Shown here: positions 34,347 through 44,707 of the stretch, in pieces | Numbering within the stretch: position 1 is the stretch's first letter | Layout: the number at the start of each line of letters is the position of its first letter | Source of the DNA: Acetatifactor muris | GTDB taxonomy: Bacteria; Bacillota; Clostridia; Lachnospirales; Lachnospiraceae | NCBI GenBank assembly: GCA_023663635.1 | Contig: JAMPHD010000012.1 | Span: 1 to 64,000 of the forward strand | DNA: 64,000 bases | Reading direction: 5' to 3' | Notes under the pieces: generated by a model | Told to the model about the DNA's origin: nothing | The model's database searches: none | Seen by the model: the letters and a program-made list of their open reading frames with translations, nothing else | Position numbers and translations under genes: made by a program

Positions 34347-37175
34347 ATGGCTTCTTCGTCAACCGGAACTAACAGATCCAATAGATCGAATGGAACTAAT
34401 GGAACCAATAAAGCCGGCAGATCCGCGTCGGGAAAGATCAATTCCACAAAGGGCAATACCCGCCGCCTTGCGGCGCCCAAGGTCGATGAGCGGCAGGCTG
34501 AGCAGGATCGGGAACTCTTTCATGAGATCGGGTTGATCGTGCTGTTTGTGGTCATGGTATTATTGTTTTTCTGCAATTTCGGGATCATAGGACCCGTGGG
34601 TAACGGCATCCGTGACATCCTGTTCGGCATATTCGGTTGGGAGGCCTATATCACGCCGATCCTGGTCTTTCTGGCGGCAGCCTTTTGGTTTGCCAACGAG
34701 GGAAGTTCCACGGCGTTGCGCAAACTGATCGCCGGGATAGTGTTGTTTTTGATGCTGGGAGTGATCTGCGATATGATCGCCGGCACGGTATCCCATATGG
34801 AGAACTATGATATCAAGGCCATCTATGAGAGCTGCAGCAGCGGCAGAAAGGGCGGCGGCATATTGGCGGGCAGTCTGTCCTATCTGTTACGGCACAGTCT
34901 GGAGACCGTGGGAACGGTTCTGGTGGTGGCGTTGTGTTCTGTCATCAGCCTGATCCTTGTGACGGAGCGGTCTCTGCTCAGCGGGATGAAGGGCGGACTC
35001 GGACGTCTGCGGGAGGCGGCCGCGGGCTCGGAAGATGAGTTTGATACCGGGGAGCAGGATGAGGAGACGGCCCGGGACAAGCGTGACGCCGCGCGCCAGC
35101 GCAAGGAGGACAGGCAGAGACTTCGGGAGGAGCGGATGCGCGACAGTGAGGCGCGCAAAGAGGAGCGCCGGCTGAGAGCGGAGGAGAAGGAAAACGAAAA
35201 GATCCTTCGCATGGAAAAGAAAGTGTCGGGCGTCACGGCTGCCACCTCGCTGAGACAGCAGGAGGATCGCGCCCGTGGAGATATGCATGAGATCACATAT
35301 CGGGAGACGGAGGAAACGGCAGCGGATGAGCGGACTGCCCGGACGGCGGATGCCGGACGTCCCAATCATTTTGATTTTGATAAGATCCATGTGCGCACGG
35401 CCCATCAGGTCAATCTGACGGAAACGGCGCCGGAGGAGTTTGAGGCATCTGAGGTGATGTCTGAGGAGATCCGGACGGAATCGATTTCACAGGGTGTGCG
35501 GCCCGGAAGGTCAAATTACGGGGAGGAGATGCCCCTGACGCGTTCCGCGGAACAGATCCGGATACATAAGGAGGGCGTGGCGGAGCAGGAGACGTCCGAG
35601 CGGAGGAGACCGGAGGCCGCGCCGCCTAAGGACGAGGGCATGTCCCCCGCGGAGCGGCAGATACATAAAGAGATGCAGAGCGCGGAGAAGAAAGCGCCCA
35701 AGAAATATATGTTCCCGCCTCTCTCCAGGCTGCAAAAGGGCGTGGCGGCCACGGGAGATTCCACCAGGGAGCTGAAGGAGACCGCCATGCGGCTCCAACA
35801 GACGTTGGAGACATTCGGCGTGCGGGTGACCGTCACTGATATCAGTCAGGGCCCCAGCGTCACCCGGTATGAACTGCAGCCGGAACAGGGTGTGAAAGTC
35901 TCCAAGATCGTGGGGCTCTCCGATGATATCAAATTAAATCTGGCGGCCACGGACATCCGAATCGAGGCGCCCATCCCCGGCAAGGCGGCGGTTGGTATCG
36001 AGGTGCCCAACAAGGAGAACATGACCGTTGCGCTGAGGGATCTGTTCGAGAGTCAGGAATTTAAGAATTTTCCTTCCAATATCGCCTTTGCGGTGGGTAA
36101 AGATATCGCGGGCAAGACGGTGGTGACGGATATCGCCAAGATGCCCCATATGCTGATCGCGGGGGCCACGGGCTCCGGCAAATCCGTGTGTATCAACACC
36201 CTCATCATGAGTATTTTGTATAAGGCCCATCCGGATGACGTGAAACTGATCATGGTGGACCCCAAGGTGGTGGAGCTGTCCGTCTACAACGGCATTCCGC
36301 ATCTTTTGATCCCCGTGGTGACGGATCCCAAGAAAGCGTCCGCGGCATTGCACTGGGCGGTGTCCGAGATGGAGGACAGATACAGGAAATTTGCGGATTA
36401 CAATGTCCGCGATCTGAAGGGCTACAATAAGAAACTGGAAGAAATGCGGGAGAGAGGGGAGGAGGATGTACCCTCCAAACTGCCGCAGATCGTGATCATC
36501 GTGGACGAATTGGCGGATCTGATGATGGTGAGTCCGGGCGAAGTGGAGGAATCCATATGCCGTCTGGCGCAGCTTGCCAGAGCCTGCGGCATCCATCTGA
36601 TCATCGCCACCCAGCGTCCCAGTGTGGATGTCATCACCGGCCTGATCAAGGCCAATATGCCCAGCCGTGTGGCTTTTGCGGTGTCCAGCGGCGTGGATTC
36701 CCGCACCATTCTGGATATGGTGGGAGCGGAGAAACTCTTGGGCAAGGGGGATATGCTCTTTTATCCCCAGGGATATTCCAAGCCCGCGCGCATACAGGGC
36801 GCTTTTGTGTCCGACAGGGAAGTGTCGGATGTGGTGGACTTTTTGAAGAATCAGGCCATCGGCAACACCTACGCGGAGGACATTCAGGAGAAGATTCAGA
36901 ACATGGATACCGGCTCGGGGTCCGGAAACGGCGCGTCGGGCGGTGGCGATGACAGAGACGAATATTTTGCGGAGGCGGGACGTTTCGTGATCGACAAGGA
37001 TAAGGCGTCCATCGGAATGCTGCAGAGGGTTCTCAAGATCGGATTTAACAGGGCGGCCCGCATCATGGATCAGCTCTGCGAGTACGGCGTGGTGGGCGAG
37101 GAAGAGGGCACCAAGCCCCGCAAGGTACTGATGAGTATGGAAAGCTTTGAGCAGCTTTTGGAAGAGATCGGTTGA
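34347..37175 (+). CDS. ftsK: DNA translocase FtsK/SpoIIIE
   Basis: A 942-residue septal DNA pump that moves chromosomes during division or into the forespore. Order: a Ser/Asn/Thr/Gly-rich start ([14 protein letters not shown]), four membrane segments (about 62-210), a long charged linker (about 225-460), the RecA-like motor (about 470-845) with Walker A GATGSGKS (606-613), Walker [13 protein letters not shown] and [14 protein letters not shown], and the C-terminal gamma winged helix (about 870-942; [20 protein letters not shown]) that reads orienting DNA sites. Placement after tepA points to the SpoIIIE orthologue; it may be the only FtsK-type translocase. Confidence 0.95.
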   Translation: MASSSTGTNRSNRSNGTNGTNKAGRSASGKINSTKGNTRRLAAPKVDERQAEQDRELFHEIGLIVLFVVMVLLFFCNFGIIGPVGNGIRDILFGIFGWEAYITPILVFLAAAFWFANEGSSTALRKLIAGIVLFLMLGVICDMIAGTVSHMENYDIKAIYESCSSGRKGGGILAGSLSYLLRHSLETVGTVLVVALCSVISLILVTERSLLSGMKGGLGRLREAAAGSEDEFDTGEQDEETARDKRDAARQRKEDRQRLREERMRDSEARKEERRLRAEEKENEKILRMEKKVSGVTAATSLRQQEDRARGDMHEITYRETEETAADERTARTADAGRPNHFDFDKIHVRTAHQVNLTETAPEEFEASEVMSEEIRTESISQGVRPGRSNYGEEMPLTRSAEQIRIHKEGVAEQETSERRRPEAAPPKDEGMSPAERQIHKEMQSAEKKAPKKYMFPPLSRLQKGVAATGDSTRELKETAMRLQQTLETFGVRVTVTDISQGPSVTRYELQPEQGVKVSKIVGLSDDIKLNLAATDIRIEAPIPGKAAVGIEVPNKENMTVALRDLFESQEFKNFPSNIAFAVGKDIAGKTVVTDIAKMPHMLIAGATGSGKSVCINTLIMSILYKAHPDDVKLIMVDPKVVELSVYNGIPHLLIPVVTDPKKASAALHWAVSEMEDRYRKFADYNVRDLKGYNKKLEEMRERGEEDVPSKLPQIVIIVDELADLMMVSPGEVEESICRLAQLARACGIHLIIATQRPSVDVITGLIKANMPSRVAFAVSSGVDSRTILDMVGAEKLLGKGDMLFYPQGYSKPARIQGAFVSDREVSDVVDFLKNQAIGNTYAEDIQEKIQNMDTGSGSGNGASGGGDDRDEYFAEAGRFVIDKDKASIGMLQRVLKIGFNRAARIMDQLCEYGVVGEEEGTKPRKVLMSMESFEQLLEEIG

Positions 37176-37228
37176 GTGAAAGAGCGTCGCGGCATGGATG
37201 CGGCAGATGAATTAATTGGAGGGCTCAG

Positions 37229-38899
37229 ATGAAGACGGATATAGAGATCGCTCAGGAGGCAGCGCTGAAACCCATAACGGAGATTGCGGCATCCGTGGGC
37301 ATTCCCGAGGAGGAGTTGGAGCTGTACGGTAGGTATAAGGCCAAACTCTCCGATACATACCTCAAAGAATTGGAGAAGAGGCCGGACGGTAAGCTGATCC
37401 TTGTGACGGCCATCAATCCCACGCCCGCCGGTGAGGGCAAGACCACCACCACCGTGGGTCTGGGTCAGGCCTTCGGCAGATTGGGCAAAAAGGCCGTGAT
37501 CGCGCTCAGAGAGCCGTCTCTGGGGCCGTGTTTCGGCATCAAGGGAGGCGCCGCGGGGGGCGGCTACGCGCAGGTGGTGCCTATGGAGGATCTGAATCTC
37601 CATTTTACGGGGGATTTTCATGCGATCACTTCCGCCAACAATCTTCTGGCGGCGCTCTTGGACAATCACATCCACCAGGGGAACGCTCTGGGCATAGATA
37701 CCAGGCAGATCGTGTGGAAACGCTGCGAGGACATGAACGACAGGGCATTGCGCAATCTCGTGGTGGGTCTGGGCAGCAAGACGGACGGTTTCGTGAGGGA
37801 GGATCACTTTGTCATAACGGTGGCCAGCGAGATCATGGCGATCCTGTGTCTCGCGGAGGACATGCGGGATCTCAAGGAGAGGCTCGCGCGCATTGTGGTG
37901 GCATATAATTATGACGGGGAGCCGGTGACGGCGGGAGACCTGCAGGCGGTGGGCGCCATGGCGGCTCTTTTGAAGGATGCCATGAAACCGAATCTGATCC
38001 AGACGCTGGAGCATACGCCGGCATTGGTGCACGGCGGCCCCTTCGCCAACATCGCCCACGGGTGCAATTCCGTGCGGGCCACGCGGGCGGCCATGAAGAT
38101 GGCGGACTATTGTATCACGGAGGCGGGATTTGGAGCCGATCTGGGCGCGGAGAAATTTTTTGACATCAAATGCGCTATGGCCGGGCTGAAACCGGATGCG
38201 GTGGTGTTGGTGGCGACGGTGCGGGCCCTGAAATATAACGGCGGCGTGGCCAAGGCGGACTTAAACGCGGAGGATCTCGCCGCATTGCAAAAGGGCATCG
38301 TCAATCTTGAGAAACACATCGAAAATCTGCACAAATACGGTGTGCCCGTGGTAGTCACCTTAAATGCCTTCACCTCGGACACGGAGACGGAGCTTGCATT
38401 CGTGCAGGAGTTTTGTGAGAGCAGAGGCTGCGAATTCGCGCTGTCCGAGGTGTGGGAGAAGGGCGGAGAGGGCGGCATTGCCCTGGCTCAAAAAGTATTG
38501 CACACATTGGAGAATGCGGAGAGTCACTTTCAGCCGATCTATACGGCAGATCTTGGCCTTAGGGAGAAGATCGAGAGGGTGTCGGTGGAGATTTACGGAG
38601 CGGACGGCGTGACCTTTACCCCGGAGGCGCTCAGACAGATGAGCCGGCTGGAGCGACTCGGCTATGGCAGATTTCCGGTATGCATGGCCAAGAACCAGTA
38701 TTCCCTGTCGGACGACCCGACCCTTCTGGGGCGACCCACGGGGTTTGAGATCAATGTGAGGGAGTTGTATGTATCCGCGGGGGCGGGGTTTGTGGTGGCG
38801 CTGACGGGGGCGGTGATGACCATGCCCGGGCTGCCCAAGGAGCCTGCGGCCCATCGGATAGACGTGGATGATACGGGAAGGATCATCGGATTGTTCTGA
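37229..38899 (+). CDS. fhs: Formate-tetrahydrofolate ligase
   Basis: Activates formate with ATP to 10-formyl-tetrahydrofolate, feeding purine and one-carbon metabolism. The 556-residue length is standard. The P-loop is [18 protein letters not shown] (about 66-83), followed by [20 protein letters not shown] and the family motif [26 protein letters not shown] precedes the ATG. The folD gene follows by 72 bp, giving the two steps from formate to methylene-tetrahydrofolate. No acetyl-CoA synthase or CO dehydrogenase genes are in the window, so acetogenesis is not implied. Confidence 0.97.
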   Translation: MKTDIEIAQEAALKPITEIAASVGIPEEELELYGRYKAKLSDTYLKELEKRPDGKLILVTAINPTPAGEGKTTTTVGLGQAFGRLGKKAVIALREPSLGPCFGIKGGAAGGGYAQVVPMEDLNLHFTGDFHAITSANNLLAALLDNHIHQGNALGIDTRQIVWKRCEDMNDRALRNLVVGLGSKTDGFVREDHFVITVASEIMAILCLAEDMRDLKERLARIVVAYNYDGEPVTAGDLQAVGAMAALLKDAMKPNLIQTLEHTPALVHGGPFANIAHGCNSVRATRAAMKMADYCITEAGFGADLGAEKFFDIKCAMAGLKPDAVVLVATVRALKYNGGVAKADLNAEDLAALQKGIVNLEKHIENLHKYGVPVVVTLNAFTSDTETELAFVQEFCESRGCEFALSEVWEKGGEGGIALAQKVLHTLENAESHFQPIYTADLGLREKIERVSVEIYGADGVTFTPEALRQMSRLERLGYGRFPVCMAKNQYSLSDDPTLLGRPTGFEINVRELYVSAGAGFVVALTGAVMTMPGLPKEPAAHRIDVDDTGRIIGLF

Positions 38900-38971
38900 G
38901 CGGGAAACATTTGAGCATGAGCGGATCGGAATGTAAATGAGACAACGGACGAGAAAGATTGGAGAGAAGAC

Positions 38972-39817
38972 ATGGCAAAATTGATTGACGGCAAGGCGAT
39001 CGCGGCACAGATCAAAGAGGAGTGCAAAGAGAAGGTTTCCAAGATGAAAGAGGAGGGGATTGAAGTGACACTGGCGGTCGTCCAGGTGGGAAACGATCCC
39101 GCCTCCACCGTCTATGTGGGCAATAAGAAAAAGGCCTGCGAGTATATCGGTATCCGTTCTCTGGCCTATGAGCTGCCGGAGGAGACCACGGAGGGGGAAC
39201 TTCTAAAGCTGATCGCGGAATTGAACGGCAGACGGGATGTGAACGGCATTTTGGTGCAGCTCCCCTTGCCGGGACATATCGATGAGGAGAAGGTGTTGGA
39301 TGCCATCGACTCCAAAAAGGATGTGGACGGTTTTCACCCGCAGAACGTGGGCGCGCTCTGTATCGGCAAGCCGGGCTTTGTGTCCTGTACCCCGGCGGGC
39401 ATCATACAGCTGCTCAAGCGCTCCGGCATAGAGATCGCGGGGAAGGAATGTGTGGTGATCGGCCGCAGCAATATCGTGGGCAAACCCATGGCGCTCTTAC
39501 TGCTCAGGGAGAACGGCACCGTCACCGTGACACACAGCCGCACGGCGGATCTGAAGGCGGTCACAAAGCGCGCGGACATTCTGGTGGCTGCGGTGGGCAA
39601 ACCCCGGATGGTCACTGCGGACTATGTCAAAGAAGGCGCGGTGGTGATCGATGTGGGCATCCATCGGAATGAGAACAATAAGCTCTGCGGCGATGTGGAC
39701 TTTGAGAGCGTGGAGCCTCACTGCAGCGCCATTACACCCGTACCCGGCGGTGTGGGTCCCATGACCATCGCCATGTTGATGAACAATTGCGTGGAGTCGG
39801 TCGCTCTGCAGCAATAG
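38972..39817 (+). CDS. folD: Methylene-THF dehydrogenase/methenyl-THF cyclohydrolase
   Basis: Interconverts 10-formyl-, methenyl- and methylene-tetrahydrofolate with NADP. The 281 residues show the catalytic Lys and Tyr in VGNDPASTVYVGNKKKAC, ILVQLPLPGHIDEEKVLDAI, KDVDGFHPQNVG, and the nucleotide-binding VVIGRSNIVGKPMA, ending PVPGGVGPMTIAML. This is a normal single-domain FolD. GGAGAGAAG precedes the ATG. It forms a functional pair with fhs upstream; the zinc-ribbon gene starts 14 bp after its stop. Confidence 0.97.
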   Translation: MAKLIDGKAIAAQIKEECKEKVSKMKEEGIEVTLAVVQVGNDPASTVYVGNKKKACEYIGIRSLAYELPEETTEGELLKLIAELNGRRDVNGILVQLPLPGHIDEEKVLDAIDSKKDVDGFHPQNVGALCIGKPGFVSCTPAGIIQLLKRSGIEIAGKECVVIGRSNIVGKPMALLLLRENGTVTVTHSRTADLKAVTKRADILVAAVGKPRMVTADYVKEGAVVIDVGIHRNENNKLCGDVDFESVEPHCSAITPVPGGVGPMTIAMLMNNCVESVALQQ

Positions 39818-39831
39818 AGAGGATACAGCCT

Positions 39832-41289
39832 ATGAAATGTCCAAATTGCGGGGCGGAGATGGGCGAGGACCGGCTCTATTGTGAGAGTTGCGGTCAGGAC
39901 ATCCATATAGTCCCGGATTTTGAACCGGAACTGGAGCGTAATCTGGAGAAGAGTCTGGAGCATATCCTCGAGGAGGTTGCGCAGACGGACGATACGGGCG
40001 GAGAGGGAAGTGCGGCCGGTGACGCGGGGGGCATGGATCCCAAACGCGCGGATCCAAAAACCGCAGACCCAAAGCGCGGGAAGATCCTACTCATGGCGGG
40101 CAGGATCGGCATCGGACTGGCGATCCTTGCATTGATCGCGGGATGCGTCAAAATGTTGGAGTATCATTCCTTGGATTATCAGGTGGATCAGGCCGTCAAA
40201 CAAACTCTTGCCGGCCGGTATGACAGGGCGATACGCCATTATGAGCGGGCCATGGAACTGGACGGCTCAAATGTGGATATCAAGATGGGGCTGGCGGAGA
40301 TATATTTTCTGCAAAACGACAAGGCGGCCTATGAGGCCATGCTGTTGGATATCGTTTCGGATCCTCACACGGACGCGGAACAGCTCGAAAGCGCTTACGG
40401 CAAGCTGATCGCAGTCTATCGGACCGTGGGGGATTATCAGTCCATCAATGACATGCTGCTTGCCTGTGAAAGCGATGCCATCAAAACGACCTATCGCAGC
40501 TATATGGCGGAGGCGCCGCAATTCAGTCTGCCCGAGGGGGAATATGATGAAGTCAAGGCTCTGAAACTTACGGTGACGGGAAAGGGGAGTATTTATTATA
40601 CGATAAACGGCGGCATTCCGGATGAGAAGTCGGAGTATTATACCACGCCGATCCTTCTGGAAAACGGAGATTATGTCGTGCGGGCCGTGTTTGTGAATGA
40701 CAACGGGGTGGTCAGCGAGCCGGTGGAGGCAAATTATCACGTTCAGGTGGAGGAATTGGAAGTGCCCGTCATCAATGCGGACAGCGGCAGCTATGACACG
40801 CCTGTGCTCATCACCGTGGTCAATGATCCCCACGATATCTATTACACCACGGACGGCACGATGCCCACCATGGATTCCGCGCAATATATTGAGCCGATCC
40901 CCATGCCCTTGGGCGTGACGGATTTCCGTTTTGTCAGGTTGGAGACGGGACGCAGCAGCGCGGTGGTGGAGCGGCAGTTTGATTTCAGACTGGACACGGA
41001 CATCACACCGGATCAGGCGGTGGATAAGGTGCGCGGATATGCGCTCAGTTCCGGCAAGATCGTGGATGAGGCCGGGCATTTTGACGACACGGCGGCCTAT
41101 TATCGATATCAATATCTCTATGTGACCGACATCAATGACATCAATGCTTTCTATGTGGTGGCGGAGGTGTTTGTGGACGCGCAGGGCACCGCGGCCCGCA
41201 CGGGCAATTATTTCGCGGTGAATGCCTACTCGGGATACTATTACAAATTACAGATAGAGGACGAGGTATATCAATTGACAGAGATATAA
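39832..41289 (+). CDS. Zinc-ribbon membrane protein with TPR-like and CHB_HEX domains
   Basis: A 485-residue protein of unusual design. It begins with a zinc ribbon (CPNCGAEMGEDRLYCESCG), followed by an acidic and repeat-like linker (DPKRADPKTADPKRG), one membrane helix (about 86-108; IGIGLAILALIAGCVKML), two TPR-like units (about 120-200), and two chitobiase/hexosaminidase C-terminal-like beta domains (GSIYYTINGGIPDEKSEYYT, DIYYTTDGTMPTMDSAQYIE). A final domain of about 100 residues is not recognised. It would have the ribbon inside the cell and the beta domains outside. Function unknown; cell-wall binding is a guess. ATG 39832 follows AGAGAGGA, inside the end of the folD run. Confidence 0.8.
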   Translation: MKCPNCGAEMGEDRLYCESCGQDIHIVPDFEPELERNLEKSLEHILEEVAQTDDTGGEGSAAGDAGGMDPKRADPKTADPKRGKILLMAGRIGIGLAILALIAGCVKMLEYHSLDYQVDQAVKQTLAGRYDRAIRHYERAMELDGSNVDIKMGLAEIYFLQNDKAAYEAMLLDIVSDPHTDAEQLESAYGKLIAVYRTVGDYQSINDMLLACESDAIKTTYRSYMAEAPQFSLPEGEYDEVKALKLTVTGKGSIYYTINGGIPDEKSEYYTTPILLENGDYVVRAVFVNDNGVVSEPVEANYHVQVEELEVPVINADSGSYDTPVLITVVNDPHDIYYTTDGTMPTMDSAQYIEPIPMPLGVTDFRFVRLETGRSSAVVERQFDFRLDTDITPDQAVDKVRGYALSSGKIVDEAGHFDDTAAYYRYQYLYVTDINDINAFYVVAEVFVDAQGTAARTGNYFAVNAYSGYYYKLQIEDEVYQLTEI

Positions 41290-41313
41290 AAATATTTTAG
41301 GAGAGGTGAGTTT

Positions 41314-42189
41314 ATGTACAAGATTCTGCAAAAGAAGGAGCTGGCCGAAAACATTTATCTGATGGATGTGGAGGCAAAACGCGTGGCAAAGTCCTGTATG
41401 CCGGGACAGTTTGTCATCGTGAGGATGGATGCGGAGGGAGAGAGGATCCCCCTGACCATCTGCGATTATGACAGGGAGGCCGGAACGGTGACCATCGTGT
41501 TTCAGACGGTGGGCGCGGGGACTAAGATGATGGCCGAACTGAATGAGGGGGATGTTTTCCATGATTTTGTGGGTCCCCTGGGCTGCGCGTCCGAGTTGGT
41601 GCATGAGGATGTTGAGGCATTGAAGGCCAAGAAGATCCTCTTTGTGGCCGGCGGTGTGGGCGCTGCGCCCGTGTATCCCCAGGTGAAATGGCTGCATGAG
41701 CAGGGGGTGGACGCGGATGTCATCGTGGGCAGCAAGACCAAGAGTCTGCTGATCCTGGAGAAGGAGATGGAGGCTGTGGCCGGCAATCTCTATGTGACCA
41801 CGGACGACGGCTCCTATGGCAGGAGCGGCATGGTGACGCAGACTATCAAGGATCTGGTGGCAGAGGGTCACAAGTACGATCTCTGCGTGGCCATCGGGCC
41901 TATGATCATGATGAAGTTTGTCTGTCTGTTGACTAAGGATTTGGAGATCCCCACCATCGTCAGCCTTAATCCCATCATGGTGGACGGGACCGGCATGTGC
42001 GGCGCCTGCCGCGTGACCGTGGGCGACAAGGTGAAGTTCGCCTGTGTGGACGGCCCGGAGTTTGACGGTCATGCGGTGAATTTTGATGAGGCCATGAGAC
42101 GCCAGACGCTTTACAAGACGCAGGAGGGCAGAGCGATGTTGGCTCTGGAGGAAGGCAGCACTCATCACGGCGGCTGCGGAAACTGCTAG
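41314..42189 (+). CDS. nfnA: NfnA-type FAD/NAD-binding iron-sulfur subunit
   Basis: A 291-residue subunit of an electron-bifurcating or related ferredoxin:NAD(P) oxidoreductase. It has a ferredoxin-reductase-like FAD domain (MPGQFVIVRMDAEGERIPLT), a NAD(H)-binding domain (FVAGGVGAAPVYPQVKWLHE), and a [2Fe-2S] site in GTGMCGACRVTVGDKVKFAC. Called sulfide dehydrogenase or dihydroorotate dehydrogenase-like in many annotations. In NfnAB, NADH and reduced ferredoxin together reduce NADP+. The partner nfnB follows by 14 bp. Both genes have strong Shine-Dalgarno sites (AGGAGAGG here). Biochemical direction cannot be read from sequence. Confidence 0.9.
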   Translation: MYKILQKKELAENIYLMDVEAKRVAKSCMPGQFVIVRMDAEGERIPLTICDYDREAGTVTIVFQTVGAGTKMMAELNEGDVFHDFVGPLGCASELVHEDVEALKAKKILFVAGGVGAAPVYPQVKWLHEQGVDADVIVGSKTKSLLILEKEMEAVAGNLYVTTDDGSYGRSGMVTQTIKDLVAEGHKYDLCVAIGPMIMMKFVCLLTKDLEIPTIVSLNPIMVDGTGMCGACRVTVGDKVKFACVDGPEFDGHAVNFDEAMRRQTLYKTQEGRAMLALEEGSTHHGGCGNC

Positions 42190-42203
42190 GAGGGAGAAGA
42201 ACA

Positions 42204-43589
42204 ATGGATGTGTTGAAGAAAATTCCTGTGAGAGAGCAGGACGCGAAAGTGCGCGCGACTAATTTCGAGGAAGTATGTCTCGGATACAACAAAGAGGAGG
42301 CCATGGAAGAGGCCGCCAGATGCATCAACTGCAAGAACGCGCAGTGCATCAAGGGCTGCCCGGTGGCCATCAATATACCCGGATTTATCGAACAGGTCAA
42401 AAACGGCGATGTGGAGGCGGCCTATCAGGTGATCAGCGAGTCCAGCGCCCTGCCCGCGGTATGCGGAAGAGTGTGCCCCCAGGAGAGCCAGTGCGAGGGC
42501 AAATGCATCAGGGGCATCAAGGGTGAGCCCATCTCTATCGGCAAACTGGAGCGTTTTGTGGCGGATTGGGCGAGCGAGAACGGCGTAAAACCTCAGGGCG
42601 TGACGGAGAAAAAGGGCAAGAAAGTGGCGGTGATCGGTTCCGGCCCCGCGGGCCTGACCTGCGCGGGCGATCTGGCCAAAATGGGATATGACGTGACCAT
42701 CTTCGAGGCGCTGCATGAGGCCGGCGGCGTGTTGGTATACGGTATTCCCGAATTTCGTCTGCCCAAGGAGGCAGTGGTGGCGAAGGAGATCGAGAACGTG
42801 AAATCTCTCGGCGTGAAGATCGAGACCAATGTGGTGATCGGCAAATCCACCACCATCGATGAGCTGATGGACGAGGAGGGATTCTCGGCGGTGTTTATCG
42901 GTTCCGGCGCGGGACTGCCCAAGTTCATGGGGATTCCCGGGGAAAATGCCAACGGCGTATTCTCCGCCAATGAGTATCTGACCCGCAGCAATCTGATGAA
43001 AGCTTTTGACGAAAATTCCAACACACCCATCATGCGCGGCAAAAAGGTAGCCGTGGTGGGCGGCGGCAACGTGGCCATGGACGCGGCGAGAACGGCTCTC
43101 AGACTGGGGGCGGAGGTGCATATCGTCTACCGCAGGAGCGAGGAGGAGCTTCCCGCCAGAGTGGAGGAAGTGCATCATGCCAAGGAGGAGGGGATCCTCT
43201 TTGATCTGCTCACCAATCCCACGGAGATCCTCGCCGATGAGAAGGGCTGGGTGAGCGGCATGAAGTGTATCCGGATGGAGCTCGGTGAGCCCGATGATTC
43301 CGGAAGAAGGAGACCCGTGGAGGTTCCCGGCTCAGAGTTCACCATGGAGGTGGATACGGTCATTATGTCCCTGGGCACCTCCCCCAATCCTCTGATTTCC
43401 TCCACCACCGAGGGCCTGGAGACCAACAGATGGAAATGTATCGTGGCCGATGAGGCCAATGGCAAGACCACCAAGGAGGGCGTGTACGCGGGCGGCGATG
43501 CCGTGACCGGAGCGGCCACGGTGATCCTGGCCATGGGCGCCGGCAAGGCGGCGGCAAAGGGAATCGATGAATATTTGAGCGCCAAATAG
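42204..43589 (+). CDS. nfnB: NfnB-type NADPH-binding flavoprotein (GltD-like)
   Basis: A 461-residue flavoprotein of the glutamate synthase small-subunit fold. Its N-terminus has two Cys-rich clusters for [4Fe-4S] centres (CINCKNAQCIKGCPV and CGRVCPQESQCEGKC), followed by an FAD site (VAVIGSGPAGLTCAGDLAKM) and an NADPH site (VAVVGGGNVAMDAARTALRL), and ends with YAGGDAVTGAATVILAMGAG. Many databases call it GltA/GltD; lack of a large GOGAT subunit nearby and pairing with nfnA favour NfnB. Together they link ferredoxin, NADH and NADPH pools, which fits the Rex-regulated fermentative life of the organism. Confidence 0.9.
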   Translation: MDVLKKIPVREQDAKVRATNFEEVCLGYNKEEAMEEAARCINCKNAQCIKGCPVAINIPGFIEQVKNGDVEAAYQVISESSALPAVCGRVCPQESQCEGKCIRGIKGEPISIGKLERFVADWASENGVKPQGVTEKKGKKVAVIGSGPAGLTCAGDLAKMGYDVTIFEALHEAGGVLVYGIPEFRLPKEAVVAKEIENVKSLGVKIETNVVIGKSTTIDELMDEEGFSAVFIGSGAGLPKFMGIPGENANGVFSANEYLTRSNLMKAFDENSNTPIMRGKKVAVVGGGNVAMDAARTALRLGAEVHIVYRRSEEELPARVEEVHHAKEEGILFDLLTNPTEILADEKGWVSGMKCIRMELGEPDDSGRRRPVEVPGSEFTMEVDTVIMSLGTSPNPLISSTTEGLETNRWKCIVADEANGKTTKEGVYAGGDAVTGAATVILAMGAGKAAAKGIDEYLSAK

Positions 43590-43651
43590 TATTTTGCGCA
43601 TGTAGACGATAGAGATACAAAGGAACGGCATCACGGCATGGAGACTGACAC

Positions 43652-44203
43652 ATGAAGGATCGACGGACAGGATATCAAATATCGGGACGCAGGGCATTGA
43701 CTCAGGACTATGGAGTTTTAGCGGGACGCAGACGCCTCTTGGCATGGGCTTTTTTCATGGTGGGAGGAGCGGGGCTTTTGACGGCAGTGTTGGGGCTGAC
43801 GGGCATTTTGCCGGGGAATTTGTCGGGCCGGTTGCCCTTCCTGCCCGACGACCGATATCCCGTGTACGCTATCCTGACGACAGTCTCCATGCTGTTGGTG
43901 TCCGTGGGCGTTGTATTATGTATAAGAGCGGGCGTGTACGCGGGAATCAGCCGGGCGGGCAATACCCTGCCGGATGCCGTAAAGCAGTGGTGTCGGGACA
44001 ATCTGCGGGCGGAGGAGATCGACGCGGCCGTGGGAGCAGGGGAGGACCGTGGCGGGACGGAGAACTCTTTTCTGTATTTCGGGAGAGTGAAATACCTAAA
44101 GGAGCGCATCAGTCGCCAGTTCATGAATCTGGATGAGCGGCTTTTGGACCGCTATATCAATGAAACTCTCTATGGGATGATATTTGGGGAAGGGGAAGAC
44201 TGA
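43652..44203 (+). CDS. Unknown protein with two membrane helices
   Basis: A 183-residue protein that I do not recognise. Two hydrophobic segments (about 30-52; WAFFMVGGAGLLTAVLGLTG, and 70-95; YAILTTVSMLLVSVGVVLCI) divide a basic N-terminus from a soluble C-terminal half with an acidic stretch and a possible helical end (YLKERISRQFMNLDERLLD). It probably has both ends in the cytoplasm. No strong site precedes ATG 43652. Coding character matches neighbours. It ends 7 bp before rlmH, so the two may share a transcript. Confidence 0.6.
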   Translation: MKDRRTGYQISGRRALTQDYGVLAGRRRLLAWAFFMVGGAGLLTAVLGLTGILPGNLSGRLPFLPDDRYPVYAILTTVSMLLVSVGVVLCIRAGVYAGISRAGNTLPDAVKQWCRDNLRAEEIDAAVGAGEDRGGTENSFLYFGRVKYLKERISRQFMNLDERLLDRYINETLYGMIFGEGED

Positions 44204-44210
44204 CGCACTC

Positions 44211-44690
44211 ATGAAGATCACCATTCTCTGTGTGGGCAAAATGAAGGAGCCCTTTTATCGGGAGGCTCTCGCGGAATACGCCAAGCGTTTGGGCAGATAC
44301 TGCCAATTGGAGATCGCGGAGGTGGCGGATGAGCAGACGCCGGACGGAGCGGGACCTGCCCTGGAGGACCGGATCAGACTCCGGGAAGGGCAGCGCATTT
44401 TGAGCAAAATGAAGGATCGGGCGTATGTCTGCACATTGGAGATCACGGGCAGGAAAATGAGTTCCGAGGAGTTTGCGCGTCTGATGGAGACGGCCGCCGT
44501 GGAGGGGCAGGGCCATGTCTGCTTTGTGATAGGCGGCTCTCTGGGGCTGCACGCGGATGTGAGCGCGCGGGCGGATTTTCGGCTTAGTTTCTCGGATATG
44601 ACTTTCCCGCATCAGCTGATGCGGGTTATTTTGGCGGAGCAGATCTACCGCGGCTTTCGGATATTGAACGGAGAACCGTATCACAAATAG
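44211..44690 (+). CDS. rlmH: 23S rRNA pseudouridine-1915 N3-methyltransferase
   Basis: A 159-residue SPOUT-class methyltransferase acting on the 70S ribosome; this length is exactly typical. Motifs: MKITILCVGKMKEPFYREAL at the N-terminus, FVIGGSLGLHADV (SAM-binding knot), and the conserved end LSFSDMTFPHQLMRVILAEQ followed by IYRGFRILNGEPYHK. ATG 44211 is chosen to match the family start; the upstream frame to 44184 overlaps the previous gene. Confidence 0.96.
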   Translation: MKITILCVGKMKEPFYREALAEYAKRLGRYCQLEIAEVADEQTPDGAGPALEDRIRLREGQRILSKMKDRAYVCTLEITGRKMSSEEFARLMETAAVEGQGHVCFVIGGSLGLHADVSARADFRLSFSDMTFPHQLMRVILAEQIYRGFRILNGEPYHK

Positions 44691-44707
44691 TTTGGGAGGA
44701 CAGACGG

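Noticed and set aside
37176..38971. Folate-linked riboswitch near fhs or folD
   Set aside because: The gaps of 53 and 72 bp are too short, and no tetrahydrofolate-aptamer pattern is visible.
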